64,000 nucleotides of DNA from Brachionus manjavacas (lineage: Eukaryota > Rotifera > Eurotatoria > Ploima > Brachionidae), in assembly GCA_019054805.1 (NCBI GenBank), contig JAHQIY010000021.1, forward strand, positions 859,501 through 923,500, read 5' to 3'. How positions within the stretch are numbered: position 1 is the first letter of the stretch; every line of letters begins with the position of its first letter. Below the pieces are notes generated by a model, which was not told the origin of the DNA, did no database searches, and worked only from the letters and a program-made list of their open reading frames with translations. A program made the position numbers and the translations under genes. This document shows positions 16,814-25,623 of this stretch, piece by piece.

Positions 16814-18052
16814 TTACATGGTTGCTAGCAATATTATGTTTAAAATAGTAACCAATGTGGCACAACTAAATAAAATATAATTGGTGCTTTTAGAATTAGC
16901 ATACTGTTGCATAACTGTTTTATTGCTAGTTAAATACAACTGCACAAATATAGTAATAGGTAACTGCATACTTAATATTACTTGCGAATAAATTAAACCC
17001 ATTAAAGGATTTTTAATAAATAAAATTATTATAGTGGCTATAACCAAAGTTAAAACCACACCACCTTGCGTTAATTTACTAGATGGATTGTATTCTTTTT
17101 TTAAAATACCACTAAAAACAATACCACCAGAAAGCCCAGCTGTAATGCTAGAAGCCACCCCCGCAAACAATAATGCAATAGCAAATACCAACCACGCATT
17201 GTTGCCTAGCAGTGGTTTTAACAAGTCTGCTGCTTGCGATAATTCTTCTACTATAATAGATTGTTTAAAAAAAACTTCGGCGGCTAAAATAATAATAATG
17301 CTATTAATAGCCCAACCTAAAATCATAGAAATTATAGTGTCTATAAATTCGTATTTTAATAGTTTTTGCTTAATTTTATTGTTGCTAAAGTGCCAATTTT
17401 TGGTTTGTATAATTTCGGAATGTAAAAACAAGTTATGTGGCATTACCACCGCCCCTAAAGCCGCCACTATTAAGTATAAAGACCCCTGCGGAATATTAGG
17501 CACGGCCGAATTATAAATTACTTGTTGCCAATCTACATTAAACAATGTTAGTTCGTAAATAAAGCAAAAACCAATTATTGCTACAAACGAAATAATTAGT
17601 TTCTCTAGCCTTTTATAATTAGTAAATATTATTAAACCAACCACTAAAGCCAGTATTAAAAATGCAGAAAACTTAATACTAATGCTAAATAACATGTTTA
17701 TAGCAATTGCTGCCCCTAAAATTTCGGCAACGGCAGTAGAAATACTAGCTATAAAAGCACTACCTAATATACCTTTAGATAAATAATTAGGCAAATGCAA
17801 ATAAGTGTTTTCTGCTAAACAATAGCCTGTTGCTATACCCAAATGCGCCGAATTATGTTGTAAAATTATTAACATAATGGTAGATGCACTAATAACCCAC
17901 AATAATTTATACCCAAATAAAGACCCCGCCGCTAAATTTGCCGCCCAATTACCGGGGTCTATAAAGCCAACGGTAACTAAAATACCAGGCCCTAAGTATT
18001 TAAAAATTTTTAAGCCACGTATTTTTATAATAGAACTTATTAAACTGCCCAT
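16814..18052 (-). CDS. mntH: NRAMP family divalent metal transporter (MntH-like)
   Basis: A 412-residue membrane protein with about 11 helices that imports Mn2+ or Fe2+ with protons. The helix 1 metal-site motif is Asp32-Pro-Gly-Asn35 (DPGNWAAN). The helix 6 motif is AVVMPHNLFLHS, with the Ala and Met expected for NRAMP. The AGGTTACTTTA leader gives a weak ribosome-binding site at the chosen ATG. It lies 35 bp downstream of a CI/S24-like regulator on the same strand, so the regulator may control it. Metal preference cannot be told from sequence. Confidence 0.93.
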   Translation of the reverse strand: MGSLISSIIKIRGLKIFKYLGPGILVTVGFIDPGNWAANLAAGSLFGYKLLWVISASTIMLIILQHNSAHLGIATGYCLAENTYLHLPNYLSKGILGSAFIASISTAVAEILGAAIAINMLFSISIKFSAFLILALVVGLIIFTNYKRLEKLIISFVAIIGFCFIYELTLFNVDWQQVIYNSAVPNIPQGSLYLIVAALGAVVMPHNLFLHSEIIQTKNWHFSNNKIKQKLLKYEFIDTIISMILGWAINSIIIILAAEVFFKQSIIVEELSQAADLLKPLLGNNAWLVFAIALLFAGVASSITAGLSGGIVFSGILKKEYNPSSKLTQGGVVLTLVIATIIILFIKNPLMGLIYSQVILSMQLPITIFVQLYLTSNKTVMQQYANSKSTNYILFSCATLVTILNIILLATM

Positions 18053-18087
18053 TAAAGTAACCTTATATACAAATATTTATACATTAA

Positions 18088-18792
18088 TTATAATAGTTTT
18101 GTATTAATGCGTCCAACTATATTTGCAACCACGTTAAATATAATATCGTGCTGGTTTAAATTAATTTCTATAGAATCGTATTCTGCATTGCTAAAAATTA
18201 ATTTTACTAAGTAGGTATTTTTAAACTGTAATTTACAAATTAAATAATAATTATTATAGTTAACCAAGCAATAACCATTATAATTGTTTTGATTAACCTT
18301 TTTAGCTATAACGGTATCTTTAGGGTTTATTGTGGGTTTCATTGTATCGGTTTGGGCTATAAATGCAAAAATATCGTTATCTATAAACGATAAATTAAAT
18401 TCGTTTTTAAACCATTCGGCATCTAAGGTTAGTGTTTGTTGGCTATGCAGTATATTTTGGTGCATATAAATACCGTTGCCTACTTCTTGTTCTGATTTAT
18501 ACAAAGGCAAGCAAACATTTTTAGCTAAATCTTTTTCTTTAGCTCCGTATTCTTGGCTTATGTCTTTTAAGTCTATTTGCAAAATAGATGCAATTTTTTG
18601 CAAAACCGGTAAACTAGGGGTATTATTGCCACTTAAATACCTAGAAACCGTAGCTTGCGTAACACCTAAATAGTTAGCAAAGTCTATTTGGTTGCTAAAT
18701 TTGGTTTTCATAGCGTTTTCTATTAAACTTTTAACTTTTGTGTTGTTAGATTTTCCGCTAATGTTGGTTTTTTTTATAACATTTTTTGCCAT
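18088..18792 (-). CDS. HTH-XRE regulator with S24/LexA-like C-terminal domain
   Basis: A 234-residue regulator if started at ATG 18792; a TTG 11 codons upstream is less likely. A Lys/Asn-rich lead precedes an XRE helix-turn-helix at about residues 35-60 (FANYLGVTQATVSRYLSG). The C-terminal half has the S24 layout of CI and LexA. The nucleophile position is Thr150 (QTDTMKPTI, where Ser is usual), while the general-base Lys187 is kept in LICKLQF. Self-cleavage may therefore be absent or altered. There are no prophage genes nearby, so it looks like a chromosomal regulator. It shares a strand with mntH 35 bp downstream and diverges from the DeoR gene. Confidence 0.85.
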   Translation of the reverse strand: MAKNVIKKTNISGKSNNTKVKSLIENAMKTKFSNQIDFANYLGVTQATVSRYLSGNNTPSLPVLQKIASILQIDLKDISQEYGAKEKDLAKNVCLPLYKSEQEVGNGIYMHQNILHSQQTLTLDAEWFKNEFNLSFIDNDIFAFIAQTDTMKPTINPKDTVIAKKVNQNNYNGYCLVNYNNYYLICKLQFKNTYLVKLIFSNAEYDSIEINLNQHDIIFNVVANIVGRINTKLL

Positions 18793-19020
18793 AACTATAC
18801 CTATGTTTATACGTGTTATACACAATATATTTTTTACTTAATATATACTTTATATACACTATTTTAATGGTTATTAAAACTAATATTATACACTATAATA
18901 CAAAATATTTTATATTTTATAGTAAATTGCTTTGTATTTGTTTTTATTTTGTTGTATAATGATAATTACAGTGTAAAAAACACAAATCTTAACATTTATT
19001 AATAAACAAAGTATACACAC
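18793..19020 (+). promoter_or_regulatory. Divergent control region of CI/S24-like and DeoR-like genes
   Basis: A 228-bp spacer. For the plus strand there is a strong promoter: TTGTAT (18932-18937), 17 bp, TATAAT (18955-18960). Two dyads could be operators: GTGT-TAT-ACAC at 18813-18823 and ATTATA-CAC-TATAAT at 18885-18899. Further TATACACT-like words occur near 18855 and 18888. The repeated TATACAC core suggests a bound regulator, probably the CI/S24-like protein; this is inference. Confidence 0.5.
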
Positions 19021-19803
19021 ATGTTATTAGATAAAAGACGCCAAGAGATAATTAAACTTGCAGAGCTAAGGCAGGGTATATCAATTAAAGATTTAGCAGA
19101 TCACTTTAAAGTTTCTACCATGACTATTTTAAGAGACATTAAAGTACTAGAAGAGCGTAGCTTAATAGAATCGGTAAGAGGGGGCGTATTACCGTTAGAT
19201 GTACACAAGGCGGCAAACAACTACGCTAATTATTACGAGTATAAAAAACGTTCTGCTATGTTAGAAAAACAAGACATTGCATCGTGGTGCGTAGATAATT
19301 TAGTGCAAGATAGAATGATTTTAGCCCTAGAAGGAGGTTCTTCTGTAGCTTCGTTAATTAGGTTTTTAAATAATAAAAAACGTATAACCGTATTAACTAA
19401 CGGCTTTTTTGTAGCACAAGAGGCATTATCGCACTTAAACGAATCTAGCAAAGTAATTTTAAGCGGTGGTTTAATAGAAAAATCTTCGTACGTAATGGTA
19501 GGGCCAGACGCCGAAACCTTTTTTAACGATAAATACATAGACATTGCTTTTATTAGCTGTGTAGCATTTGATTTAAACGTAGGGCCAATGGATTCTAACC
19601 CGTTAGATATTCAGGTAAAAAAAGCTATGATTAAAAACGCTAAAAAAAGAGTATTACTACTAGATACCACTAAGTTTGATAGAAGATCTATTTTACCAAC
19701 CATAGCATTAAACGAAGTTAATACTATAGTTACTAACAAAAATATAGACGATGATATTAAAAAAGCATTACTTTCTTTTGGTATAGAAACACATTTTGTA
19801 TAA
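19021..19803 (+). CDS. DeoR/GlpR family transcriptional regulator
   Basis: A 260-residue regulator with an N-terminal DeoR helix-turn-helix (residues 1-57, RRQEIIKLAELRQGISIKDL and VSTMTILRDIKVLEER). The C-terminal DeoRC sugar-phosphate sensor domain (about 75-235) carries ALEGGSS, TVLTNG, LSGG and LLLDTTKF motifs. DeoR/GlpR proteins usually repress sugar or glycerol catabolism genes and respond to phosphorylated sugars. The target is not evident because neighbouring genes are not sugar genes. It has its own promoter upstream. Confidence 0.93.
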   Translation: MLLDKRRQEIIKLAELRQGISIKDLADHFKVSTMTILRDIKVLEERSLIESVRGGVLPLDVHKAANNYANYYEYKKRSAMLEKQDIASWCVDNLVQDRMILALEGGSSVASLIRFLNNKKRITVLTNGFFVAQEALSHLNESSKVILSGGLIEKSSYVMVGPDAETFFNDKYIDIAFISCVAFDLNVGPMDSNPLDIQVKKAMIKNAKKRVLLLDTTKFDRRSILPTIALNEVNTIVTNKNIDDDIKKALLSFGIETHFV

Positions 19804-19813
19804 AATATACAAA
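19795..19813. terminator. Hairpin at the end of the DeoR-like gene
   Basis: A perfect 8-bp stem TTTGTATA/TATACAAA with a 3-nt loop spans the stop codon. It lies between convergent genes. No T-run follows, so termination is uncertain. Confidence 0.35.
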
Positions 19814-19853
19814 GCGATTCGCAAAATTAATGTAATTTAGCTTTTTGTAATAT

Positions 19854-20612
19854 TTATAAATTATTTTTACTTACCTCGTACATAGCAATGGCGGCCGCAT
19901 TACTAATATTTAGGCTATCTACACTGTTGCTGTGTATGGGTATTTTTACCACAAAATCACATTTTTTTTCGGTTAAAGCTTTTAAACCTTCGCCTTCTGC
20001 CCCCATAACCAATACGGTTTTATTAAATGTTTGCATAGTGTTTATGGTGGTATTAGTATTGGCAGACAAACCAACTACCCAAAAGTTGTGCTTTTTTAGT
20101 TCTTCTAAAGCTTGCACCAAGTTAGGTACAGTAATAATGTTTATAGCATCCATTGCTCCAGAGCTAGCTTTAACCATTGCAGAAGTTTCGTTATAAATAT
20201 TTTTTAACATAATTATATGGTTAAACCCAAACGCCACTGCAGAACGCACAACAGCACCTATATTACGGGTATCGGTCACGTTATCTAACGCTATTACGTT
20301 GCAAGTGCTTAAATTACTAGAGTTTAGTATTAGGCTTTGTAAACTAACAGGGTTTAATTTGCTACAATGCAAAATATAACCTTGGTGCACTTCATCCGAT
20401 TCGGTAATTTCTGCAATTTGATTTTTAGTAACAATACATAGTTTAGGCAATAAGTTAGGAGCAATGTTTTGTAAAAAATCTTTGGTTTCTGCAAAGTTTT
20501 GTTGCAAAACCATTATTTTATAAATATTGCGTTTTTTATTTGTTATAGCACTAAATACCGAATGTTTACCAAATATTAACATTCCTTTATTATAATTTTG
20601 TTTTTGTACCAT
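19854..20612 (-). CDS. rlmB: TrmH/SpoU family 23S rRNA 2'-O-ribose methyltransferase (RlmB-like)
   Basis: A 252-residue SPOUT methyltransferase. The N-terminal substrate-binding domain begins with LIFGKHSVFSAI. The catalytic knot domain has motif 1 (ALDNVTDTRNIGAVVRSA), motif 2 (VLVMGAEGEGL) and motif 3 (IPIHSNSVDSLNISNAAAIA). RlmB methylates G2251 of 23S rRNA in E. coli; the exact target here is inferred. The first ATG is used, but an internal Met at residue 11 is also plausible. It is a single gene on the minus strand. Confidence 0.9.
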   Translation of the reverse strand: MVQKQNYNKGMLIFGKHSVFSAITNKKRNIYKIMVLQQNFAETKDFLQNIAPNLLPKLCIVTKNQIAEITESDEVHQGYILHCSKLNPVSLQSLILNSSNLSTCNVIALDNVTDTRNIGAVVRSAVAFGFNHIIMLKNIYNETSAMVKASSGAMDAINIITVPNLVQALEELKKHNFWVVGLSANTNTTINTMQTFNKTVLVMGAEGEGLKALTEKKCDFVVKIPIHSNSVDSLNISNAAAIAMYEVSKNNL

Positions 20613-20795
20613 GTGTACTCTTTAATATGCTTAAAATGTATTAATTTTATATGTTTGTAATAATTAAGTATACATTATATAAAAATATATGTTGTAAATT
20701 TTTATTATTAATATTATTATTATGTTGTAAGCAAAATGTTTTTACTTATTTGTTAGTTGCATGTAGCAATTAGTAAATATAACTAGTTTTAATAA

Positions 20796-20881
20796 GGATG
20801 GGTGCCCGAGTGGCTAAAGGGGGCTGACTGTAAATCAGTTGACGTGAGTCTACGTAAGTTCGAATCTTACCCCATCCACCA
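20796..20881 (+). tRNA. tRNA-Tyr (GUA anticodon)
   Basis: A class II tRNA of 86 nt with a long variable arm. Acceptor GGATGGG pairs with CCCATCC, the anticodon stem CTGA/TCAG frames GTA, and CCA is encoded. It is the first of the tRNA-Tyr, tRNA-Gly, tuf, tRNA-Trp, secE set, an old conserved bacterial order. The upstream 20613-20795 stretch is AT-rich with nothing else recognised. Confidence 0.95.
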
Positions 20882-20960
20882 TTAAAATTTCTAAAAAAAT
20901 CATTTTAGCAATAATTAATTTAAAAACTATAAATGTTATAAATATTAGTGTTTAATTTGT

Positions 20961-21034
20961 GCGGGCGTAGCTCAATGGTAGAGCCGAAGCCTTCCAAGCT
21001 TAAGACGAGGGTTCGATTCCCTTCGCCCGCTCCA
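20961..21034 (+). tRNA. tRNA-Gly (UCC anticodon)
   Basis: A cloverleaf with acceptor GCGGGCG/CGCCCGC, anticodon TCC, T-loop GTTCGATTC and encoded CCA. It lies 79 bp after tRNA-Tyr and 77 bp before tuf. Confidence 0.95.
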
Positions 21035-21088
21035 ATAAAAATTATATTAATACACTAAAATAAAAAACTATATAGTAAGTTACATAGC

Positions 21089-22305
21089 AAATACAATAGG
21101 AGAAGTGTAAGATGGCTAAAGATAAGTACGAGAGAACGAAACCGCATGTTAACATAGGCACAATAGGCCATGTGGATCATGGTAAAACGTCATTAACGGC
21201 GGCGTTAACAAAGATATTAGGAGAAACAGGTGGTGGAGAGTTTGTATCATACGAAGAGATAGATAAGTCTCCTGAAGAGAAGGCTAGGGGTATAACAATT
21301 AGTGCATCGCATGTGGAGTACGAGACAGCTACAAGGCATTATGCGCATGTGGATTGTCCGGGGCATGCTGATTATATTAAGAATATGATAACTGGAGCTG
21401 CGCAAATGGACGGAGCTATATTGGTGGTTAGTGCAACAGACGGCCCTATGCCACAAACCAGAGAGCATATATTGTTGGCAAAGCAAGTTGGTGTACCTGC
21501 AATAGTAGTGTTTATGAATAAAGTGGACATGGTAGAAGATAGCGAGTTGGTGGATTTGGTTGAGATGGAAGTAAGAGACTTATTAAATAAGTATGATTTT
21601 CCTGGGGATGATACGCCAATAATTAAAGGTAGTGCGTTGTGTGCGTTAGAAGGCAAGCAACCGGAGTTAGGGAAGGAAGCTATATTAAAGTTAGCAGAGG
21701 CTATAGATACGTTTATACCTATGCCGTCTAGACCTAAAGACAAAACGTTTTTAATGCCAATAGAAGATGTATTTTCTATAAGTGGAAGGGGAACTGTTGT
21801 AACTGGAAGGATAGAGCAGGGAGTTGTTAAAGTTGGAGAAGAGATAGAGATAGTTGGATTAAAAGATACGGCTAAAACAACGTGTACTGGTGTAGAGATG
21901 TTTAGGAAGTTGTTGGATGAGGGTGAAGCTGGAGATAACGTTGGAGTGTTGTTAAGAGGAACTAAGAGAGAAGAAGTGGAGCGTGGTCAGGTATTGGCTA
22001 AGCCAGGAAGTATAAAAGCGTATACAAATTTTGAGTGTGAGGCTTATATATTGAATAAAGAAGAAGGTGGAAGACATACGCCGTTTTTTGCAAACTATCG
22101 TCCACAGTTTTATTTTAGAACAACCGACGTAACAGGAACAGTGCAGTTACCTGCAGGTGTAGAGATGGTAATGCCTGGAGATAACATAAAGTTTGAAGTT
22201 GAGTTAATAGTTCCTGTAGCTATGAACGAGCAATTACGTTTTGCTATTAGAGAAGGTGGCAGAACTGTAGGTGCTGGTATTATTTCTAAAATTATAAAAT
22301 AGTAA
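21089..22305 (+). repeat. Long direct repeat, copy 1 (tuf)
   Basis: About 1.2 kb almost identical to 37184-38400. Identity begins 23 bp before the ATG, including the ribosome-binding site, and ends 3 bp after the stop. I see only three differences, all synonymous, in the first 300 bp. Confidence 0.9.
21112..22302 (+). CDS. tuf: Elongation factor Tu, copy 1
   Basis: A 396-residue GTPase that brings aminoacyl-tRNA to the ribosome. Seen are G1 GHVDHGKT, the DCPGH G3 box, NKVD G4, SAL G5 and the intact C-terminal barrel domains. An AGGAG site precedes the ATG. The protein is identical to the second copy at 37207. Codon choice is unlike neighbouring genes: ATA for Ile, AAG for Lys, GAG for Glu, ACG and GCG are frequent. 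The last 20 or so codons look native. tRNA-Trp follows. Confidence 0.98.
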   Translation: MAKDKYERTKPHVNIGTIGHVDHGKTSLTAALTKILGETGGGEFVSYEEIDKSPEEKARGITISASHVEYETATRHYAHVDCPGHADYIKNMITGAAQMDGAILVVSATDGPMPQTREHILLAKQVGVPAIVVFMNKVDMVEDSELVDLVEMEVRDLLNKYDFPGDDTPIIKGSALCALEGKQPELGKEAILKLAEAIDTFIPMPSRPKDKTFLMPIEDVFSISGRGTVVTGRIEQGVVKVGEEIEIVGLKDTAKTTCTGVEMFRKLLDEGEAGDNVGVLLRGTKREEVERGQVLAKPGSIKAYTNFECEAYILNKEEGGRHTPFFANYRPQFYFRTTDVTGTVQLPAGVEMVMPGDNIKFEVELIVPVAMNEQLRFAIREGGRTVGAGIISKIIK

Positions 22306-22322
22306 AAACCTTATGGTTTTAC
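22302..22322 (+). terminator. Hairpin between tuf and tRNA-Trp
   Basis: GTAAAAACC pairs with GGTTTTAC around a TTAT loop with one bulged A. There is no T-run after it. It may be a weak attenuator or an RNA-processing site before the tRNA. Confidence 0.35.
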
Positions 22323-22335
22323 AGCTAAGGCATAT

Positions 22336-22411
22336 AGGAGTGTAGCTCAATTGGCAGAGCATCGGTCTCCAAAACCGAGGGCTGGGGGTTCAAATCCCTC
22401 CTCTCCTGCCA
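22336..22411 (+). tRNA. tRNA-Trp (CCA anticodon)
   Basis: The cloverleaf has acceptor AGGAGTG opposite CTCTCCT with one T-T mismatch. The anticodon loop CTCCAAAA holds CCA, the T-loop is GTTCAAATC, and CCA is encoded after the discriminator G. Its place between tuf and secE is conserved in many bacteria. Confidence 0.94.
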
Positions 22412-22450
22412 TTTGCTTTAGCGTTGTTAATAAATTAACATGTGGTTTGT

Positions 22451-22654
22451 ATGATAACAAATGTAATAAAGTTTTTTAGTTTAGTAAAGCAAGAATTTTT
22501 TAAGATTACTTGGAGTGATAGAAAACAAGCAGTTTCTATCACTTTAATGGTATTTGTAATGGTGTTTATTACCGCCATGTACTTTTTTGCACTAGACTGG
22601 GTGTTATCCTCTGTGGTTAAGTTTTTGTTAAATTTAGCAACCAATTTTAATTAG
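22451..22654 (+). CDS. secE: Preprotein translocase subunit SecE
   Basis: A 67-residue short-form SecE with an amphipathic helix (FSLVKQEFFKITWSDRKQA) and one membrane span (residues about 31-53). It clamps SecY in the Sec translocon. The ATG at 22451 is preferred over a GTG at 22442 on length grounds; neither has a clear ribosome-binding site. Followed by nusG after 19 bp, the standard order. Confidence 0.93.
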   Translation: MITNVIKFFSLVKQEFFKITWSDRKQAVSITLMVFVMVFITAMYFFALDWVLSSVVKFLLNLATNFN

Positions 22655-22673
22655 GTTAAAAAGGATTTATTTC

Positions 22674-23222
22674 ATGTTTAATTGGTATATTTTACAAGTT
22701 TATTCTAGCTTTGAAAACCGTGTGGTTGAATCTATACAAGAGCTTGTAAAAAAACGTAATATAGAGGGGCAAATTAAAGAAATTTTAGTTCCAACTCAAG
22801 ATGTTTCGCAAGTACGCTACGGTAAAAAAGTTAATCTTAAAAAAAAGTTTTTACCAGGTTATGTATTGCTAAATATGGAAATGACAGAAGAACTATATTT
22901 GTTAATAAGATCTTTACCTAGGGTGTCTTCGTTTGTTGGGGGTGTATCTAATGCAGGGTTGCCTTTTGCGGTTAGCCAACAAGAAGTAGATAAGTTGCTA
23001 GCTAGCGTTTCGGAACAATCTAACACGCAAGAACAAGAACTAATACATTTTGAAGTGGGCGAATCTTTAAATATTATATCAGGGCCGTTTGCATCTTTTA
23101 CAGGATCTATAGAAGATATTGATTCTGAAAAAAAGAAGCTAAGGTTATCGGTTTCTATATTTGGAAGATCTACCCCTGTAGAATTAGAGTACCACCAAGT
23201 TGAAAAAATTGAAAACAAATAA
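22674..23222 (+). CDS. nusG: Transcription termination/antitermination protein NusG
   Basis: A 182-residue factor that binds RNA polymerase and couples it to ribosomes or Rho. The NGN domain (WYILQVYSSFENRVVESIQE, KKFLPGYVLLNM) is followed by a KOW domain (FEVGESLNIISGPFASFTGSI). AAGGA lies before the ATG. Length is normal. Confidence 0.96.
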   Translation: MFNWYILQVYSSFENRVVESIQELVKKRNIEGQIKEILVPTQDVSQVRYGKKVNLKKKFLPGYVLLNMEMTEELYLLIRSLPRVSSFVGGVSNAGLPFAVSQQEVDKLLASVSEQSNTQEQELIHFEVGESLNIISGPFASFTGSIEDIDSEKKKLRLSVSIFGRSTPVELEYHQVEKIENK

Positions 23223-23251
23223 TACTTAATTAACGCTAAGTTAACTAAAAA

Positions 23252-23280
23252 TTGACTAAAGTGTTTTTTTGTGTTACAAT
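23252..23280 (+). promoter_or_regulatory. Promoter of the rplK operon
   Basis: TTGACT (23252-23257), 17 bp, TACAAT (23275-23280), about 97 bp before the rplK ATG. This is a close match to sigma70 consensus. The untranslated leader after it (to 23376) could carry the L1 autoregulation site known in this operon, but I could not place it. Confidence 0.7.
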
Positions 23281-23376
23281 AAATAATATTATATTTTTAT
23301 AATATAAAACTATTGCAGTAGATAAGCCAAAGTCGCACTGCAACTCTTTAAAAATCTGTTTATATAGGAGTTTACA

Positions 23377-23802
23377 ATGGCAAAAAAAGTTCAAACCTAC
23401 ATAAAATCTCAAGTAGCGGCGGGGCAAGCCTCTCCAGCTTCTTTAGGTTCTACATTAGGCCCTGCGGGTATAAATATTATGGAATTTTGTAAAGCGTTTA
23501 ATGCTGCTACTCAGTCTATGGAAGCCGGTATGCCAATACCTGTTGTAATAACTGTGTTTGTGGATAAAACCTTTACATTTATAACCAAAACGCCTCCGGT
23601 TACCTATTTTTTAAAAAAATTCGCTAATATTAAATCTGGTTCGTCTACAACAGGTAGAACGCTGGTTGGTGAAATTTCTGAAGAAAAAATTGCAGAAATT
23701 GCTAACTTAAAAATGGTAGATTTAAACGCAAAAGACATGGAAGGAGCGTGCTCTATGATTAGAGGTTCGGCAAAATCTATGGGCTTAAAGGTAGTGGGGT
23801 AA
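23377..23802 (+). CDS. rplK: 50S ribosomal protein L11
   Basis: A 141-residue protein of the GTPase-associated centre. The Pro-rich N-terminal segment ([16 protein letters not shown]) and the C-terminal RNA-binding domain ending [12 protein letters not shown] are complete. A TAGGAG site precedes the ATG. Confidence 0.98.
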   Translation: MAKKVQTYIKSQVAAGQASPASLGSTLGPAGINIMEFCKAFNAATQSMEAGMPIPVVITVFVDKTFTFITKTPPVTYFLKKFANIKSGSSTTGRTLVGEISEEKIAEIANLKMVDLNAKDMEGACSMIRGSAKSMGLKVVG

Positions 23803-23805
23803 AGT

Positions 23806-24507
23806 ATGGCTAAATTATCTAAAAGATTAAAAAAATTAAAAAGCGCTGTAGATTTTAACAAATCTTATAGCGTTGCAGAAGCTATTAAATTAATTAAAGA
23901 GCACAGCAGTGTTAAGTTTGTAGAAACTTTAGATGTAGCGGTTGCTTTAGGTGTAGATTCGCAAAAATCTGACCAATTGGTTAGAGGGGTTTCGCAATTA
24001 CCAGGTGGTACCGGCAAAACTGTTAGAGTAGCAGTTTTTGCAACTGGCGATAAAGCCAAAGAAGCAACAGAAGCCGGTGCGGATGTTGTTGGTGCTGCAG
24101 ATTTAGTAGAAGAAGTAGCAAAAGGCAATATTAATTTTGATAAATGTATTGCTACGCCAGATATGATGTTATTATTGGGTAAAGTTGCTAAAATTTTAGG
24201 CCCTAAAGGTTTAATGCCTAATGCTAAACTAGGAAGCGTTACTGTAAATGTTAAAGACGCTGTAACTGCCGCAAAAGGCGGGCAGGTTGAGTTTAGAGCA
24301 GAAAAAGGCGGTATAGTGCATTGTGGCGTTGGTAAATTAGATTTTGCCGACAATGTATTAGAAGAAAACGTTAAAGCTTTGCTAGATTCTTTAATTAAAG
24401 CAAAGCCGGCTGCTTCTAAAGGGTTGTATTTAAGAAGAGCTTATTTATCTTCTACAATGGGGTTTGCTTTAAGGGTAGATTTATCTAGTGTAGTTAAGGT
24501 AATATAG
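23806..24507 (+). CDS. rplA: 50S ribosomal protein L1
   Basis: A 233-residue L1-stalk protein with conserved VLGPKGLMPNAKLGSVT. It starts 3 bp after the rplK stop. L1 also represses its own operon in other bacteria. Confidence 0.98.
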   Translation: MAKLSKRLKKLKSAVDFNKSYSVAEAIKLIKEHSSVKFVETLDVAVALGVDSQKSDQLVRGVSQLPGGTGKTVRVAVFATGDKAKEATEAGADVVGAADLVEEVAKGNINFDKCIATPDMMLLLGKVAKILGPKGLMPNAKLGSVTVNVKDAVTAAKGGQVEFRAEKGGIVHCGVGKLDFADNVLEENVKALLDSLIKAKPAASKGLYLRRAYLSSTMGFALRVDLSSVVKVI

Positions 24508-24524
24508 TAAAAATTATTAAAAAT

Positions 24525-24615
24525 TAACTGTCTAAAACCTTGGGTGGCTTGCCTTAATTTCCCAAGCAGACGGTGGGGTTTTCCACTTTGGACTTGTTAG
24601 TGCAGTTTTATAGAT
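24525..24615 (+). ncRNA. Probable ribosomal protein L10 leader
   Basis: The rplA-rplJ spacer contains a structured stretch (CTTGGGTGGC paired with CCCAAG, then CAGACGG and a G/C-rich stem) unlike the AT-rich surroundings. It resembles the L10 leader to which L10(L12)4 binds to repress rplJL. After it, TTGGCG (24615-24620), 17 bp and TATATT (24638-24643) could be a secondary promoter. Confidence 0.6.
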
Positions 24616-24687
24616 TGGCGAATTTATAAAATTGTTATATATTAAACGCACAGTTTCTTATAAATAGAAGAAATAGGAGATGTTTTA

Positions 24688-25200
24688 GTGAAACGCTTAG
24701 AGAAAGAAAGTCTTGTTTCTGATTTATCTAAAGTTTTTTCTGACAATTCTGCAGTTGTGGTTGTGCACTATAAAGGCTTAACCGTGGCTCAGTTAAATGA
24801 TGTTAGAACAAACGCTAGAAAAAACGAAATAGGGTTTAAGGTTGTTAAAAACAGTCTTGCTTCTATAGCATTAAAAGAAACTCAAAGTCTTCCGTTGGCA
24901 GATTTATTAAAAGGCCCTACAGCTATTGCGTGGGGTAATGATCCGGTTTCGTTGGCTAAAGTTTTAGCAGACTTAGGCAAAAAATCTGATAAATTGGTAA
25001 TTCAAGGCGGCGTTTTTAATGGTAGTGCTTTAAGCGCTGCAGATGTAAACGCATTATCTACATTGCCTTCTTTTGATGAATTGAGAGGAAAACTGGTAGG
25101 CTTATTAACTGCGGCGGCTACAAAAGTTGCGGTTATTTCTAGAACTCCTGCAACCAATGTTGTTGGTGTTTTAAGTTCTTATGCTAAAAAAGCAAGTTAA
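24688..25200 (+). CDS. rplJ: 50S ribosomal protein L10
   Basis: A 170-residue stalk base protein that binds L7/L12 dimers through its C-terminal helix. It starts at GTG 24688 behind AGGAG, because the ATG 8 bases earlier runs into a stop at once. Conserved FKVVKNSLA and GPTAIAWG are seen. Length is normal. Confidence 0.97.
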   Translation: MKRLEKESLVSDLSKVFSDNSAVVVVHYKGLTVAQLNDVRTNARKNEIGFKVVKNSLASIALKETQSLPLADLLKGPTAIAWGNDPVSLAKVLADLGKKSDKLVIQGGVFNGSALSAADVNALSTLPSFDELRGKLVGLLTAAATKVAVISRTPATNVVGVLSSYAKKAS

Positions 25201-25230
25201 AAGTAATTAGTAAGTTTAAGGAGAAAACTA

Positions 25231-25599
25231 ATGTCTGATTTAAATAAATTGGTAGATGAATTATCTAAATTAACAGTTTTAGAAGCTGCAGAGTTATCTA
25301 AAATGTTAGAAGAAAAATGGGGTGTTACAGCTGTTGCTGCCGCTGCCCCTGCTGCTGCTGCCCCTGCTGGTGCTGCGGTAGAAGAAAAAGACGAATTTAA
25401 CGTTGTATTAACAGAAGCTGGTGCTACTAAAATTAACGTTATTAAAGTTGTAAGAGAGTTAACTGGATTAGGCTTAAAAGAAGCTAAAGATTTAGTTGAT
25501 GGTGCTCCTAAGCCTTTAAAAGAAGGTGTTAAAAAAGCTGAAGCTGATGAGATTAAAAAGAAAATCGAAGAAGCTGGTGGTAAAGTAGAAGTAAAATAA
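25231..25599 (+). CDS. rplL: 50S ribosomal protein L7/L12
   Basis: A 122-residue stalk protein. The N-terminal dimer domain is followed by an Ala/Pro hinge (about residues 34-50) and the factor-binding domain with [21 protein letters not shown] strong AAGGAG site fits its high expression. Confidence 0.98.
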   Translation: MSDLNKLVDELSKLTVLEAAELSKMLEEKWGVTAVAAAAPAAAAPAGAAVEEKDEFNVVLTEAGATKINVIKVVRELTGLGLKEAKDLVDGAPKPLKEGVKKAEADEIKKKIEEAGGKVEVK

Positions 25600-25623
25600 T
25601 TTACTTTTGTTATTTTATTTTTT

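Noticed and set aside
17034-17516. Forward frame of 160 codons opposite mntH
   Set aside because: mntH is clearly coding on the other strand with conserved NRAMP motifs.
18088-18792. Prophage remnant marked by a CI-like repressor
   Set aside because: No integrase, structural, lysis or replication genes and no attachment repeats nearby; neighbours are ordinary chromosomal genes.
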